Below, in pieces: positions 1-6,851 of a stretch of DNA of 14,232 nt. The stretch's first letter is position 1. Each line of letters starts with the position of its first letter. The notes below the pieces were generated by a model. That model searched no databases. It was given only the letters and a program-made list of their open reading frames with translations, and had not been told where the DNA came from. The translations under genes were made by a program, and so were the position numbers. Source of the stretch: Akkermansiaceae bacterium UBA5020 (GTDB taxonomy: Bacteria; Verrucomicrobiota; Verrucomicrobiia; Verrucomicrobiales; DEV007). The stretch spans positions 1 through 14,232 of the forward strand of contig DGXY01000110.1 of NCBI GenBank assembly GCA_002396885.1. The letters run 5' to 3'.

Positions 1-44
1 ACTACATGCCTGTATTCCGTGGGCCTCGATTTCTCAATTCAGGA

Positions 45-2291
45 TCACCCCATCGAATAGGGGTCGATGTCCACAGTGACGACGACGTCCTCGGGGAAAG
101 TCAGATCCTTCAGCGTCTCGCGGATGTGGCGGGCAAGGAGACGGGCGCCGGGCGATTTCAGGACGATCTGGAAACGCCATTGATCGTGGGATTTCACCAG
201 CGGAGACGGGAGCGGCTCGGTCAGGGTGACGCCCTCGGGCACTTTCCGTTTGAGCCGGGCGTGGAGGGTTTTCAGGGAAAACTCGGCGCGCTCCTGGTGG
301 ATCGAACGCGCCGTGATGAGGGCGAGATGGGCGAAGGGCGGATGTAGGAAACGCTCGCGCAGGGCGAGTTCGTATTCGGCGAAGCCCTCAAAGTCGTGGT
401 GCCGGGCGAACTGGATCGAGGGATGGTGTGGCGTGTAGGTCTGCACGACGACCTCGCCCTCGAGCTCGCCGCGTCCGGCGCGCCCCGCGACCTGGGTGAG
501 GAGCTGGAAGGTGCGCTCGCCCGAGCGGATGTCGGGAATGTGGAGCCCGACGTCAGCGTTGAGGACCCCGACGAGGGTGACGTTGGGAAAGTCGAGTCCC
601 TTCGCGATCATCTGCGTGCCGAGGAGGATGTCGATCTTGCGGGCGCGGAAGGCGTTGAGGGTGTCGCGCAGCTCGTTCTTTTTCCGCATCGAGTCGGTAT
701 CGACACGGCGGATCTTCGCTTCGGTGAAGACCTGCCGGAGGATCTCCTCGACCCGCTCGGTGCCGTAGCCGGCGTTGACGATGGAACGTCCCGAGCACTC
801 GGGACATTGCCGCGGCGGCAACTGCGAGAAACCGCAGATGTGGCAGATGAGGCGGTCCTCCTTACGGTGCAGGGTCAGGGTGGTGGTGCAGTGGCGGCAA
901 TTCGCGACGTAACCGCACTCGGGGCAGAGGATGTTGCGGGCAAAGCCGCGGCGGTTCAGGAAAAGGATGGTCTGCTCTCCCTTGGCGAGGCGCTGCTCCA
1001 TCGCGAGGCGGAGTTTGGTCGAAAGGATCGTTGGTCCTGACTGGCTCTTGCGGCCCTCGTTGCGCATGTCGATGATGCGGATGAGCGGCAGCTTGCGGTC
1101 GTCGATGCGCAGGCGCATCGTCGCCAGTTCGTATTTGCCCTCCCTGACATTGTTCCAAGACTCGAGCGAGGGCGTGGCGCTGCCGAGGAGGACGGGGCAT
1201 CCCTCGAGATGCCCGCGCACCACCGCGATGTCGCGCGCCTGGTAGCGGGGTACGGTATCCTGCTTGTAGGAATTCTCATGCTCCTCGTCGACGACGATGA
1301 GACCGAGATTCTCGATCGGCGAAAAGATCGCGCTGCGCGCGCCGATGACGATGCGTGCCTTCTGGTCGAGCACCTTGCGCCATTCGTCGTGCCGCTCGCC
1401 TTCGGAGAGATTGCTGTGGAGGATCGCGACGCGGTCCTTGATCTTCGCGAAGCGCTGCTTGAAGCGGTCTGCGGTCTGCGGCGTGAGGGCGATCTCGGGC
1501 ACGAGGACGATGGCCCCCTTCCCCGCCTCGACCGCGAGTTGGATCGCCTGGAGGTAGACCTCCGTCTTGCCACTGCCGGTGACGCCGTGAAGGAGAATGG
1601 GGCGCACCTTCTCTCCGCTTTCGAGGCGGGCGGACGAGGCCTTGATCTGCTCGAGCACGGCAGCCTGTTCCTCGTTGAGGACGAGCGGGGCCGACTCGAC
1701 GTAATCGACCATGTCGAGCGGATCGCGTGTGACGATGCGGTCGGCGAGACGGATGAGCCCGCGCTCCTCGAGCGCCTTCAGGGCGGTGCGCGGGATCCCG
1801 AGATCGCCGGTCAATTCCTGCAGGCTCGTCACGCCCCGTTCCGCGAGGATCCGGAGGGCTTCGCGATGCCGTTTCTGACGCGCACCGAAGGTATCTAGCA
1901 GCGCCGCATCAACCGTGGCGAGGAGCTCCACCACCTTCTCCTTCTTGCGTTTTTCCTCCTCGCCCCGCGAAGGTTTGGGCAACATCGTGCGGATCACCGT
2001 CTCGATCGGCGCGAGGTAAAAGGTCGCGATCCATTCCGCGAGCTTCATCAGCCCCGGGGTGAGAAAGGCATCATCCGAGACCGTGCCGAGGATGGGCTTG
2101 AGCCGGTATTTCAGCCCCTCGGTCTCGAGCCACTCCACCTCCGTGACGGTGCCGAGGGCGCTGCGATTCCGCAGGGGCACGCGCACCCGCTGCCCGGGTG
2201 AGACTTCGACCGACTCCGGCGCGAGGTAGGAGAAGGTCAGGTCGCTCGTCGCGCCGTCGATGAGGACTTTGACTGCCCGCTCTTTCGCCAT
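45..2291 (-). CDS. priA: Primosomal protein N', replication restart helicase PriA
   Basis: PriA is a cytoplasmic superfamily 2 3'-to-5' DNA helicase that recognises stalled forks and D-loops and starts reloading of the replicative helicase. The 748-residue protein is close to the usual length. The N-terminal third (about 1-110) has the DNA 3'-end-binding domain pattern. The helicase core carries Walker A GVTGSGKT at 236-243, Walker B DEEH at 335-338, GSATPS at 370-375, GTQMIAKGLDF at 558-568 and QVAGRAGRG at 600-608. Eight cysteines between the helicase lobes (456, 459, 465, 468, 483, 486, 496, 499) match the two zinc sites of the family. The ATG start has a strong GAGGAGG five bases upstream, the best ribosome site in the window. 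It is the last gene of a same-strand run and begins 28 nt after dnaJ. All key residues are present, so I am very sure of the call. Confidence 0.98.
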   Translation of the reverse strand: MAKERAVKVLIDGATSDLTFSYLAPESVEVSPGQRVRVPLRNRSALGTVTEVEWLETEGLKYRLKPILGTVSDDAFLTPGLMKLAEWIATFYLAPIETVIRTMLPKPSRGEEEKRKKEKVVELLATVDAALLDTFGARQKRHREALRILAERGVTSLQELTGDLGIPRTALKALEERGLIRLADRIVTRDPLDMVDYVESAPLVLNEEQAAVLEQIKASSARLESGEKVRPILLHGVTGSGKTEVYLQAIQLAVEAGKGAIVLVPEIALTPQTADRFKQRFAKIKDRVAILHSNLSEGERHDEWRKVLDQKARIVIGARSAIFSPIENLGLIVVDEEHENSYKQDTVPRYQARDIAVVRGHLEGCPVLLGSATPSLESWNNVREGKYELATMRLRIDDRKLPLIRIIDMRNEGRKSQSGPTILSTKLRLAMEQRLAKGEQTILFLNRRGFARNILCPECGYVANCRHCTTTLTLHRKEDRLICHICGFSQLPPRQCPECSGRSIVNAGYGTERVEEILRQVFTEAKIRRVDTDSMRKKNELRDTLNAFRARKIDILLGTQMIAKGLDFPNVTLVGVLNADVGLHIPDIRSGERTFQLLTQVAGRAGRGELEGEVVVQTYTPHHPSIQFARHHDFEGFAEYELALRERFLHPPFAHLALITARSIHQERAEFSLKTLHARLKRKVPEGVTLTEPLPSPLVKSHDQWRFQIVLKSPGARLLARHIRETLKDLTFPEDVVVTVDIDPYSMG

Positions 2292-2296
2292 GATCG

Positions 2297-2303
2297 CCTC
2301 CTC
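2297..2303 (-). promoter_or_regulatory. Strong Shine-Dalgarno sequence of priA
   Basis: On the minus strand this reads GAGGAGG, five bases before the priA ATG at 2291, inside the 28-nt dnaJ-priA gap. It is the only strong Shine-Dalgarno match in front of any of the thirteen genes. It fixes the priA start and suggests that priA can be initiated independently of dnaJ translation. Confidence 0.8.
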
Positions 2304-2319
2304 GCCGACCGGGCCGACC

Positions 2320-3477
2320 TCAGCCGGTGAAAAAGCGCTTCGCCTTCTCGAAGAAACTTTCGCCCACGGGATGGTTTTTGTCGGTGACGGTCCCGGCGAA
2401 CTCGTGGAGGAGGCGCTCCTGATCCTTCGTCAGCTTCACCGGCACCTCGACCTGGACATTGACGAGGAGGTCTCCCTTTCGCCCCGTCTGCAAGTCGGGA
2501 ATGCCCTTTTCGCGGAGGCGGAAGGAAGTGTTCGTCTGCGTGCCCGGCGCGATCTTCACGGAAGCCTGGCCTTTGAGTGTCGGCACGACGAGTTCCCCAC
2601 CAAGCGCCGCCAGGGTGAAGGGCAGAGGCACCTCGCAATAGAGATCCGAGTCATCGCGCTCGAAGACTTCGTGTTCCTTGATGTGGACGACCACGTAGAG
2701 ATCCCCCGGCGTGCCCCCCTGCTGGCCCGCATCGCCGTGACCAACGGAACGAAGCCGCCCACTGTCGATCATGCCGGCGGGAATCTTTAGTTTGATGCGG
2801 CTGCTGCCTTTGACGCGCCCCTCGCCCGAGCAATCTCGGCAGGGATTCGTGATCGATTCACCCACGCCGCCGCAGGCGGGGCAGGGCTGCTGCACCTGGA
2901 AAAACCCGCGGCTCGTGATGACCTGGCCGACGCCGCCGCAGGTCGGACAGGTGCGCACCTCGGCCCGTCCGCCTTGGGCACCCGTGCCGGTGCAGGGCTC
3001 GCAGGAAACGAGACGCTCGATCTTCAATTCTTTCTCGATCCCATCGGCGGCCTCTTCGAGAGAGATCTGGAGATCGTAGCGGAGATCAGAGCCGCGCTTG
3101 CGGCGCTCGGAGCGGGCGGCCCGGCCGCCGCCACCGCCGCCGCCGAAGAATTCCTCGAAAATGCTGCCACCGCCGCCGCCACCGCCGAAGACCTCGCGGA
3201 AGATGTCGAAGGGATCAACCCCGCGTCCTCCCGCGGATGGCCCGGTGCCTTGGCTGAAAGCCCGGTGACCGTAGCGGTCATAGGCAGCGCGCTTTTGCTC
3301 GTCGGTGAGGATCTCGTAGGCTTCCCCGATCTCCTTGAACTTGTCCTCGGCTTCCTTGTCGTCCGGATTCTTGTCCGGATGATACTGCAAGGCGAGGCGC
3401 CGGTAGGATTTCTTGATCTCCGTTCCCGAGGCGGTGCGGGTGACCTCCAGCACTTCGTAGTAGCAGCGTTTTTCCAT
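2320..3477 (-). CDS. dnaJ: Chaperone protein DnaJ (class A Hsp40)
   Basis: DnaJ is the co-chaperone that delivers unfolded clients to DnaK and stimulates its ATPase. The 385-residue protein has the full class A layout. The J domain spans about 5-70 with HPD at 33-35, followed by a Gly/Phe region at about 80-120. Four CxxCxGxG zinc motifs start at C159, C177, C199 and C213, and two C-terminal client-binding domains follow. The Gly/Phe region contains a perfect in-frame duplication of a 14-residue unit with seven glycines each. The ATG lies 3 nt after the grpE stop and has no Shine-Dalgarno match, so it is probably translated by coupling to grpE. A dnaK gene is not in the window, so the DnaK partner must be encoded elsewhere. 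The length and the complete zinc domain rule out a truncated DnaJ-like protein. Confidence 0.97.
   Translation of the reverse strand: MEKRCYYEVLEVTRTASGTEIKKSYRRLALQYHPDKNPDDKEAEDKFKEIGEAYEILTDEQKRAAYDRYGHRAFSQGTGPSAGGRGVDPFDIFREVFGGGGGGGSIFEEFFGGGGGGGRAARSERRKRGSDLRYDLQISLEEAADGIEKELKIERLVSCEPCTGTGAQGGRAEVRTCPTCGGVGQVITSRGFFQVQQPCPACGGVGESITNPCRDCSGEGRVKGSSRIKLKIPAGMIDSGRLRSVGHGDAGQQGGTPGDLYVVVHIKEHEVFERDDSDLYCEVPLPFTLAALGGELVVPTLKGQASVKIAPGTQTNTSFRLREKGIPDLQTGRKGDLLVNVQVEVPVKLTKDQERLLHEFAGTVTDKNHPVGESFFEKAKRFFTG
3121..3204 (-). repeat. Tandem 42-bp in-frame duplication in dnaJ (poly-glycine units)
   Basis: Two adjacent 42-bp units encode IFREVFGGGGGGGS (residues 92-105) and IFEEFFGGGGGGGR (residues 106-119). 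Each ends in a run of seven GGC/GGT glycine codons, at 3166-3186 and 3124-3144. The units keep the reading frame and lie in the Gly/Phe linker of DnaJ. The arrangement suggests a past tandem duplication in a flexible, slippage-prone region. Confidence 0.8.
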
Positions 3478-3480
3478 GGC

Positions 3481-4068
3481 TCAAGAGGCGGTGCCGGGAC
3501 CGGCCGAAACGATGACGTTCGCGGCGCGGAGGAGGCGATCCTTGAGGCGGTAGCCGCGGCGCATGGTGTAGAGGATCTGACCCTCTGGGGCGCTTTCGTG
3601 CGGCTCCTGCTTGAGGGCCTCGTGGACGTTGGGATCGAAGGCGACGCCGTCGGAGGCGACAATCTCGACCCCCTGGTCGGCAAGGAAATCCTCGAGTTGC
3701 TTCCGCACCATTCCCATCCCCTGCAGAATGATCGAGCCGTTGCCCTCGGCTGATTCGGCCGCTTTCAGCCCCATCTCAAAGTTGTCGATGATGGGGAGGA
3801 GTTGCTCCAGCAATCCGCGGTTCGCATATTGGATCGCCTCGAACTTCTCGCGCGCCATGCGTTTGCGGAAATTGTCGAGGTCGGCAGTGGCGCGTGCCGC
3901 GACATCCTTCCACTTCTCGATTTCGGCGACGGGATCGGTTCCGGTGGCGGATTCGGATTCGCCTGCGAAATCGACCGCGACGGCCACGGTCTCGGCGACT
4001 TCGACGTCTCCGATACCGGCACCGGATTCGTTCGGATCGGGACCTTCTTGTTCTGTTGAATTTGTCAT
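3481..4068 (-). CDS. grpE: DnaK nucleotide exchange factor GrpE
   Basis: GrpE is a dimeric cytoplasmic factor that releases ADP from DnaK and resets the DnaK-DnaJ cycle. The protein has 195 residues, a usual length. Residues 1-48 form an acidic, low-complexity N-terminus, as is common in GrpE. A long helix with the family pattern ADLDNFRKRMARE (62-74) and LLPIIDNFE (90-98) follows. The C-terminal beta domain carries FDPNVHEAL (144-152) and the motif GYRLKDRLLRAANVIVS (172-188). The ATG is preceded by only a weak AGG at about -8 to -6. It lies 3 nt before dnaJ and 64 nt after the phosphatase gene. I saw no CIRCE operator (paired TTAGCACTC/GAGTGCTAA arms) upstream, so HrcA control is not supported by this sequence. 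Confidence 0.96.
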   Translation of the reverse strand: MTNSTEQEGPDPNESGAGIGDVEVAETVAVAVDFAGESESATGTDPVAEIEKWKDVAARATADLDNFRKRMAREKFEAIQYANRGLLEQLLPIIDNFEMGLKAAESAEGNGSIILQGMGMVRKQLEDFLADQGVEIVASDGVAFDPNVHEALKQEPHESAPEGQILYTMRRGYRLKDRLLRAANVIVSAGPGTAS

Positions 4069-4088
4069 GCCTGCCTGGAATCGCGCTC

Positions 4089-4108
4089 CGGGGCGCTTTT
4101 TTGCCCCG
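4089..4108 (-). other. Short hairpin in the spacer before grpE
   Basis: On the minus-strand RNA a perfect 6-bp stem CGGGGC/GCCCCG encloses the 8-nt loop AAAAAAGC, 20 nt before the grpE start. A competing 4-bp GCGC stem can form across 4083-4096. No U-run follows, so a rho-independent terminator is unlikely. It may be a leader structure or have no function. Confidence 0.35.
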
Positions 4109-4132
4109 TGGGATGACGCGGGCCGTGACTAT

Positions 4133-5578
4133 TCACCTTTTCTTGATGGCAATCAAGGTGATGTCGTCGCTTTGGGGGGCCTCCCCGGAAAAGCGATGGA
4201 GATCCGCCATGACGGAATTGACCAAATCCTGCGCGGAAAGCGAGTGATGTTCCACCAGCAACTCACAAAGCCGCTCGATTCCGTATTCGTCGCCGCCGGA
4301 ACTCTCGCTCTCGATGATTCCGTCGGTGTAGAGGAGGAGGACGTCTCCCGACTCCATGCGGAAGCGGTAGTCCTTCACATGGCGCTTGAAAACGGGTCCC
4401 TCGTCGATCCCGGCGGCAAGCCCCGTGATCTCGACCACTTCGGTCGCGCCCGTGGCCTCGCGGAAAAGAATCGGCGGCTCGTGCCCGGCCCGGGCCATCG
4501 TCACCTCCTTCGAACCCCGCTCAAGGATGAGGTAGAGGAGGCTCACGAACATGTCTTCGCGGATGTCGGGGAAGATGGAGTGGTTCACCGAATGCAGGAC
4601 CGAGGCCGGGGAAAGGTTCTCCGGCGCCCGGCTGCGGAGATTCGACCGGCACATCGCCATGATGAGCGAGGCGGCGATGCCCTTTCCGCAGACGTCGCCG
4701 ATGGCGATGCCATAACGATCCTCGTCGACCCTGACATAGTCATAATAATCACCACTGACGTGGCGGGCGGCGCGGTATTCCGCGGCGATCTCGTAGTCGG
4801 AGAGCGCCGGGGCGGCGCGGGGCAGAAGGACCCGCTGGATTTCGCTGGCCTGGGTCAACTCGCGCTCGAAACGCCTCTTCTCCACCGCATCGGAGTGGGC
4901 AATGGCGCTGCCGAGGGCGAAGGCACTCTGCTCGGCGATACTGCCGAAGACTTCCTCGTCGTTCCGGCTGAAATCCTCGCCGCCCTTGCGCGTCACGATC
5001 AACACCCCGACGGCGCGGCGCGCGTAGACCAGCGGCGTCGCGATGAGCCGCACCCCGGAGATGAAACGCGGATCGGGATCGCTCCCGGCAAAGTCCCTAT
5101 TCCGCGCGAGGTCAGGCACGTGGAGGACGCCACCTTCACGCAGGACCCGGCCGATGAATGAGTCGGCGGGGACGAGCGTCGCCAGACGGATGTAGCTGCG
5201 ATACTGGCCTTCCGCATCGACGTCGTTCTTCTCGGCGAGAATCTCAGGCGGCACCGGTAGCACCGGCGCGGTCCCGACGGATTGGTAAACGGGGACGAGG
5301 CGGTTCATCTCCACATTGAGCAGGTAAAGGACCCCGGCGTCCCCCTTGATCACGTCGGAGACCCCGTCGACGATGTAGCGATGCAGATTCCCAGGCGATT
5401 GGTCGGCCTGGAGTTTTTCCCCGAGACCGTGGAGGAAGTCGAACATGCGCCGCTCCTCCACCTCGATCGCATCGCGCTCGCGAGCGAGCCGATCCACGGC
5501 CTGGCGTTGTTTCCACCACATCCACAGTCCACCCGCGATAGCGAGCGCGAGGAGGGCGGGATACACGACGTGTTCCAT
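4133..5578 (-). CDS. Membrane-anchored GAF domain/SpoIIE-type PP2C serine phosphatase
   Basis: This is an RsbU-like protein phosphatase. Family members remove phosphate from a STAS-domain anti-sigma antagonist in partner-switching pathways. In the 481-residue protein a single N-terminal membrane segment (about 5-22) is followed by a short charged helix (23-45) that may be a coiled coil. A GAF-type sensory domain covers about 60-230 and a PPM/SpoIIE phosphatase domain about 245-481. The phosphatase motifs are intact: SEIQRVLLP (245-253), SGDYYDY (275-281), GDVCGKG (294-300), AGHEPP (364-369), YTDG (417-420) and SDDITL (470-475), which supply the metal-binding aspartates. The start is ATG with no close Shine-Dalgarno sequence. 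It begins 21 nt after the STAS gene, its likely substrate, and is followed by grpE after 64 nt. The signal sensed by the GAF domain is unknown. Confidence 0.92.
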   Translation of the reverse strand: MEHVVYPALLALAIAGGLWMWWKQRQAVDRLARERDAIEVEERRMFDFLHGLGEKLQADQSPGNLHRYIVDGVSDVIKGDAGVLYLLNVEMNRLVPVYQSVGTAPVLPVPPEILAEKNDVDAEGQYRSYIRLATLVPADSFIGRVLREGGVLHVPDLARNRDFAGSDPDPRFISGVRLIATPLVYARRAVGVLIVTRKGGEDFSRNDEEVFGSIAEQSAFALGSAIAHSDAVEKRRFERELTQASEIQRVLLPRAAPALSDYEIAAEYRAARHVSGDYYDYVRVDEDRYGIAIGDVCGKGIAASLIMAMCRSNLRSRAPENLSPASVLHSVNHSIFPDIREDMFVSLLYLILERGSKEVTMARAGHEPPILFREATGATEVVEITGLAAGIDEGPVFKRHVKDYRFRMESGDVLLLYTDGIIESESSGGDEYGIERLCELLVEHHSLSAQDLVNSVMADLHRFSGEAPQSDDITLIAIKKR

Positions 5579-5599
5579 GGAGTGCCGCGTGTGGGGACC

Positions 5600-6133
5600 T
5601 TACTTGTCCGCCGTCTGCGCTTCGAGTTCCTGTCGGAGAAAATCGACCACGTCACAAAAACGTCCCCGGTTCTCCTCGTTCGCGGCGATGAGAGCCTCGT
5701 GCGCGTCGAGGACGAATTCGGCATGCTCGACCCGGTCGAGCGGCCCGCCGCAGGGAGGCTTCGCAAGATTCTCGGCGACGAGTTCACGCTCGCGGGTCCA
5801 TCGCTTCCCCTCGAGATCGATCCCGATGCAATTATCGAGACCGAGCTTGCGGATCGATTTCGCGTTGCGTTCGCCCGGATTGATGACATCGACGACACCC
5901 CGAGGATCGTCCGCCGCGACGCGGGAAGCAAGACGGTAGAGCATGCCGATAAAGGTCGAGTCGATCCCCCGGCAATCCGCGAGGTCAATCACAAAACGAC
6001 GCCATCCCCTGTCGAATCGCCCGTAGAGAAACTCCTTGATGCAGGCGGCGTTTTCGTGGTTCGCGGCCCCGCTCACCCTCACCCAGGCCACCGAGCCCAG
6101 GCATCCGACTCGAATGGATTCTTCCGCACTCAC
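5600..6133 (-). CDS. STAS-domain protein, probable anti-sigma factor antagonist
   Basis: STAS proteins of the SpoIIAA/RsbV type bind a kinase/anti-sigma factor when unphosphorylated and so free its target. Residues 6-115 fit a STAS fold. DLADCRGIDSTFIGML (50-65) is at the usual phosphorylation loop, with Ser59 (or Thr60) as the likely acceptor. The 177-residue protein is longer than a simple SpoIIAA (about 115). A C-terminal extension of about 60 residues ends in a probable helix around ENRGRFCDVVDFLRQELE (154-171). The start codon is GTG; an in-frame TAA at 6146-6148 leaves no better upstream start, and there is no Shine-Dalgarno sequence. The downstream SpoIIE-type phosphatase gene, 21 nt away, makes a substrate-enzyme pair likely. 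No RsbW-like kinase or sigma factor is encoded in the window. Confidence 0.85.
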   Translation of the reverse strand: MSAEESIRVGCLGSVAWVRVSGAANHENAACIKEFLYGRFDRGWRRFVIDLADCRGIDSTFIGMLYRLASRVAADDPRGVVDVINPGERNAKSIRKLGLDNCIGIDLEGKRWTRERELVAENLAKPPCGGPLDRVEHAEFVLDAHEALIAANEENRGRFCDVVDFLRQELEAQTADK

Positions 6134-6249
6134 GAAGAAAAGGGTTTACCCCCGCAGGTCATCTGCGAGCCGGACTGCTCTCGATGCTCCCGAGACGGAA
6201 GATCCGAAAAAGCGGAAACGGAAGAGGTGACTACAGTCTGATGGCTCAT
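6130..6249 (-). other. Possible 39-codon leader ORF before the STAS gene
   Basis: An ATG at 6249 opens 39 codons, beginning MSHQTVVTSS, and stops at a TGA that overlaps the STAS GTG start by 4 nt (GTGA). The STAS gene lacks a Shine-Dalgarno sequence, so translational coupling from this ORF could explain its initiation. The product is serine-rich and resembles nothing I know. Its third codon positions are much less GC-rich than in neighbouring genes, which argues against a conserved protein. It is a weak candidate. The rest of the 134-bp spacer holds a pyrimidine-rich minus-strand tract (about 6193-6229) and no convincing promoter. Confidence 0.15.
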
Positions 6250-6267
6250 GCAATCAGCTCAAAAAGG

Positions 6268-6741
6268 TTACTGCCAGAGGTAGGACTTGTATTCGGCGAC
6301 GACGGTCCCGTTTTCGATAATGGTGGCACGCCACTGGGTGACCTTGCCGTTCGTGTGGTAATCGTCGCCGATGATCTGGAATTTGGTCTCGTTCGTGCGC
6401 TTCGGCGCGTCCACGACGACTTCCTGCGTGTGGATAGAAAGTCCGGTGCTGCCTTGGCGGTATTCCAGCTTTACCGTGACGGGGGCGCGGGTTTCCGTCT
6501 TCCAAAACACGGTGTAATAGTTTCCGTAGAGATCGCGACGCTCCGAGGCCTCCACCGCGCCGTAGAGGTGGCGGCGATGCTCGAACTCGATCATCCGGTC
6601 CTCCGTCCTCACGATCGGGCCGCTCTGCAAATGATAGGGGTTCACCTTGGTGATCGCCACGGGACCACCCGAAGGTGTCGTGCAACCGGCAAAGAGTCCG
6701 CAGACTCCCAGAAAGAAAATTCTCGTCAATCCCGATTTCAT
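6268..6741 (-). CDS. Small lipoprotein of unknown function
   Basis: I do not recognise a named family. The 157-residue protein begins with a basic MKSGLTR, a hydrophobic stretch and the lipobox FAGC, with Cys20 as the predicted lipidated residue; Phe at -3 is permitted but uncommon. It is therefore probably a membrane lipoprotein facing the periplasm. The mature part of about 135 residues is rich in alternating polar and hydrophobic stretches. Examples are NYYTVFWKTE (74-83), VTVKLEYRQG (88-97), KFQIIGDDYH (119-128) and VAEYKSYLW (148-156), which suggest a compact beta-sandwich. No catalytic motif is visible. The ATG has no Shine-Dalgarno sequence; a small GCCCG/CGGGC hairpin (6767-6781) lies in its leader. 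It stands alone between mazG, 110 bp upstream, and the STAS gene, 134 bp downstream. The lipoprotein call is good and the function is unknown. Confidence 0.75.
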   Translation of the reverse strand: MKSGLTRIFFLGVCGLFAGCTTPSGGPVAITKVNPYHLQSGPIVRTEDRMIEFEHRRHLYGAVEASERRDLYGNYYTVFWKTETRAPVTVKLEYRQGSTGLSIHTQEVVVDAPKRTNETKFQIIGDDYHTNGKVTQWRATIIENGTVVAEYKSYLWQ

Positions 6742-6818
6742 CCGAGGGTGTGGGTCGGTAGCTTTCGCCCGCTTCCCGGGCTTGTCACGCGGAAAGTAAG
6801 GACCCTCCTACGTTACGC

Positions 6819-6842
6819 TCGATTTCCAAAGAGGGAAATCGA
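6819..6842 (-). terminator. 9-bp inverted repeat just after mazG
   Basis: A perfect 9-bp stem (TCGATTTCC at 6819-6827 paired with GGAAATCGA at 6834-6842) encloses a 6-nt loop, 9 nt beyond the mazG stop on the minus strand. No downstream U-tract is present, so it would be an atypical terminator or an mRNA 3'-end-stabilising hairpin. The position directly after a stop codon is the main support. Confidence 0.4.
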
Positions 6843-6851
6843 AAAGCGCTC

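Noticed and set aside
396..1898. Plus-strand frames antisense to priA (396-1040 and 1209-1898)
   Set aside because: priA is intact across the whole region, and the antisense products show no domain pattern.
3121..3204. A short CRISPR-like or microsatellite array in the GCC-rich stretch
   Set aside because: The repeats are in-frame glycine codons within dnaJ, only two units, without spacers.
4069..4132. A CIRCE heat-shock operator upstream of grpE
   Set aside because: No TTAGCACTC/GAGTGCTAA-like arms with a 9-nt spacer are present in the spacer.
3611..5161. A 516-codon plus-strand open frame across grpE and the phosphatase gene
   Set aside because: It runs antisense to two genes with complete, recognisable domains, crosses their boundary, and its translation resembles no protein. 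Long antisense frames are expected at this GC content.
6036..6230. A 64-codon plus-strand frame ending in KKRKRKR
   Set aside because: It overlaps the STAS gene start on the other strand, has no ribosome site, and the basic tail comes from a purine-rich tract. I see no reason to call it a gene.
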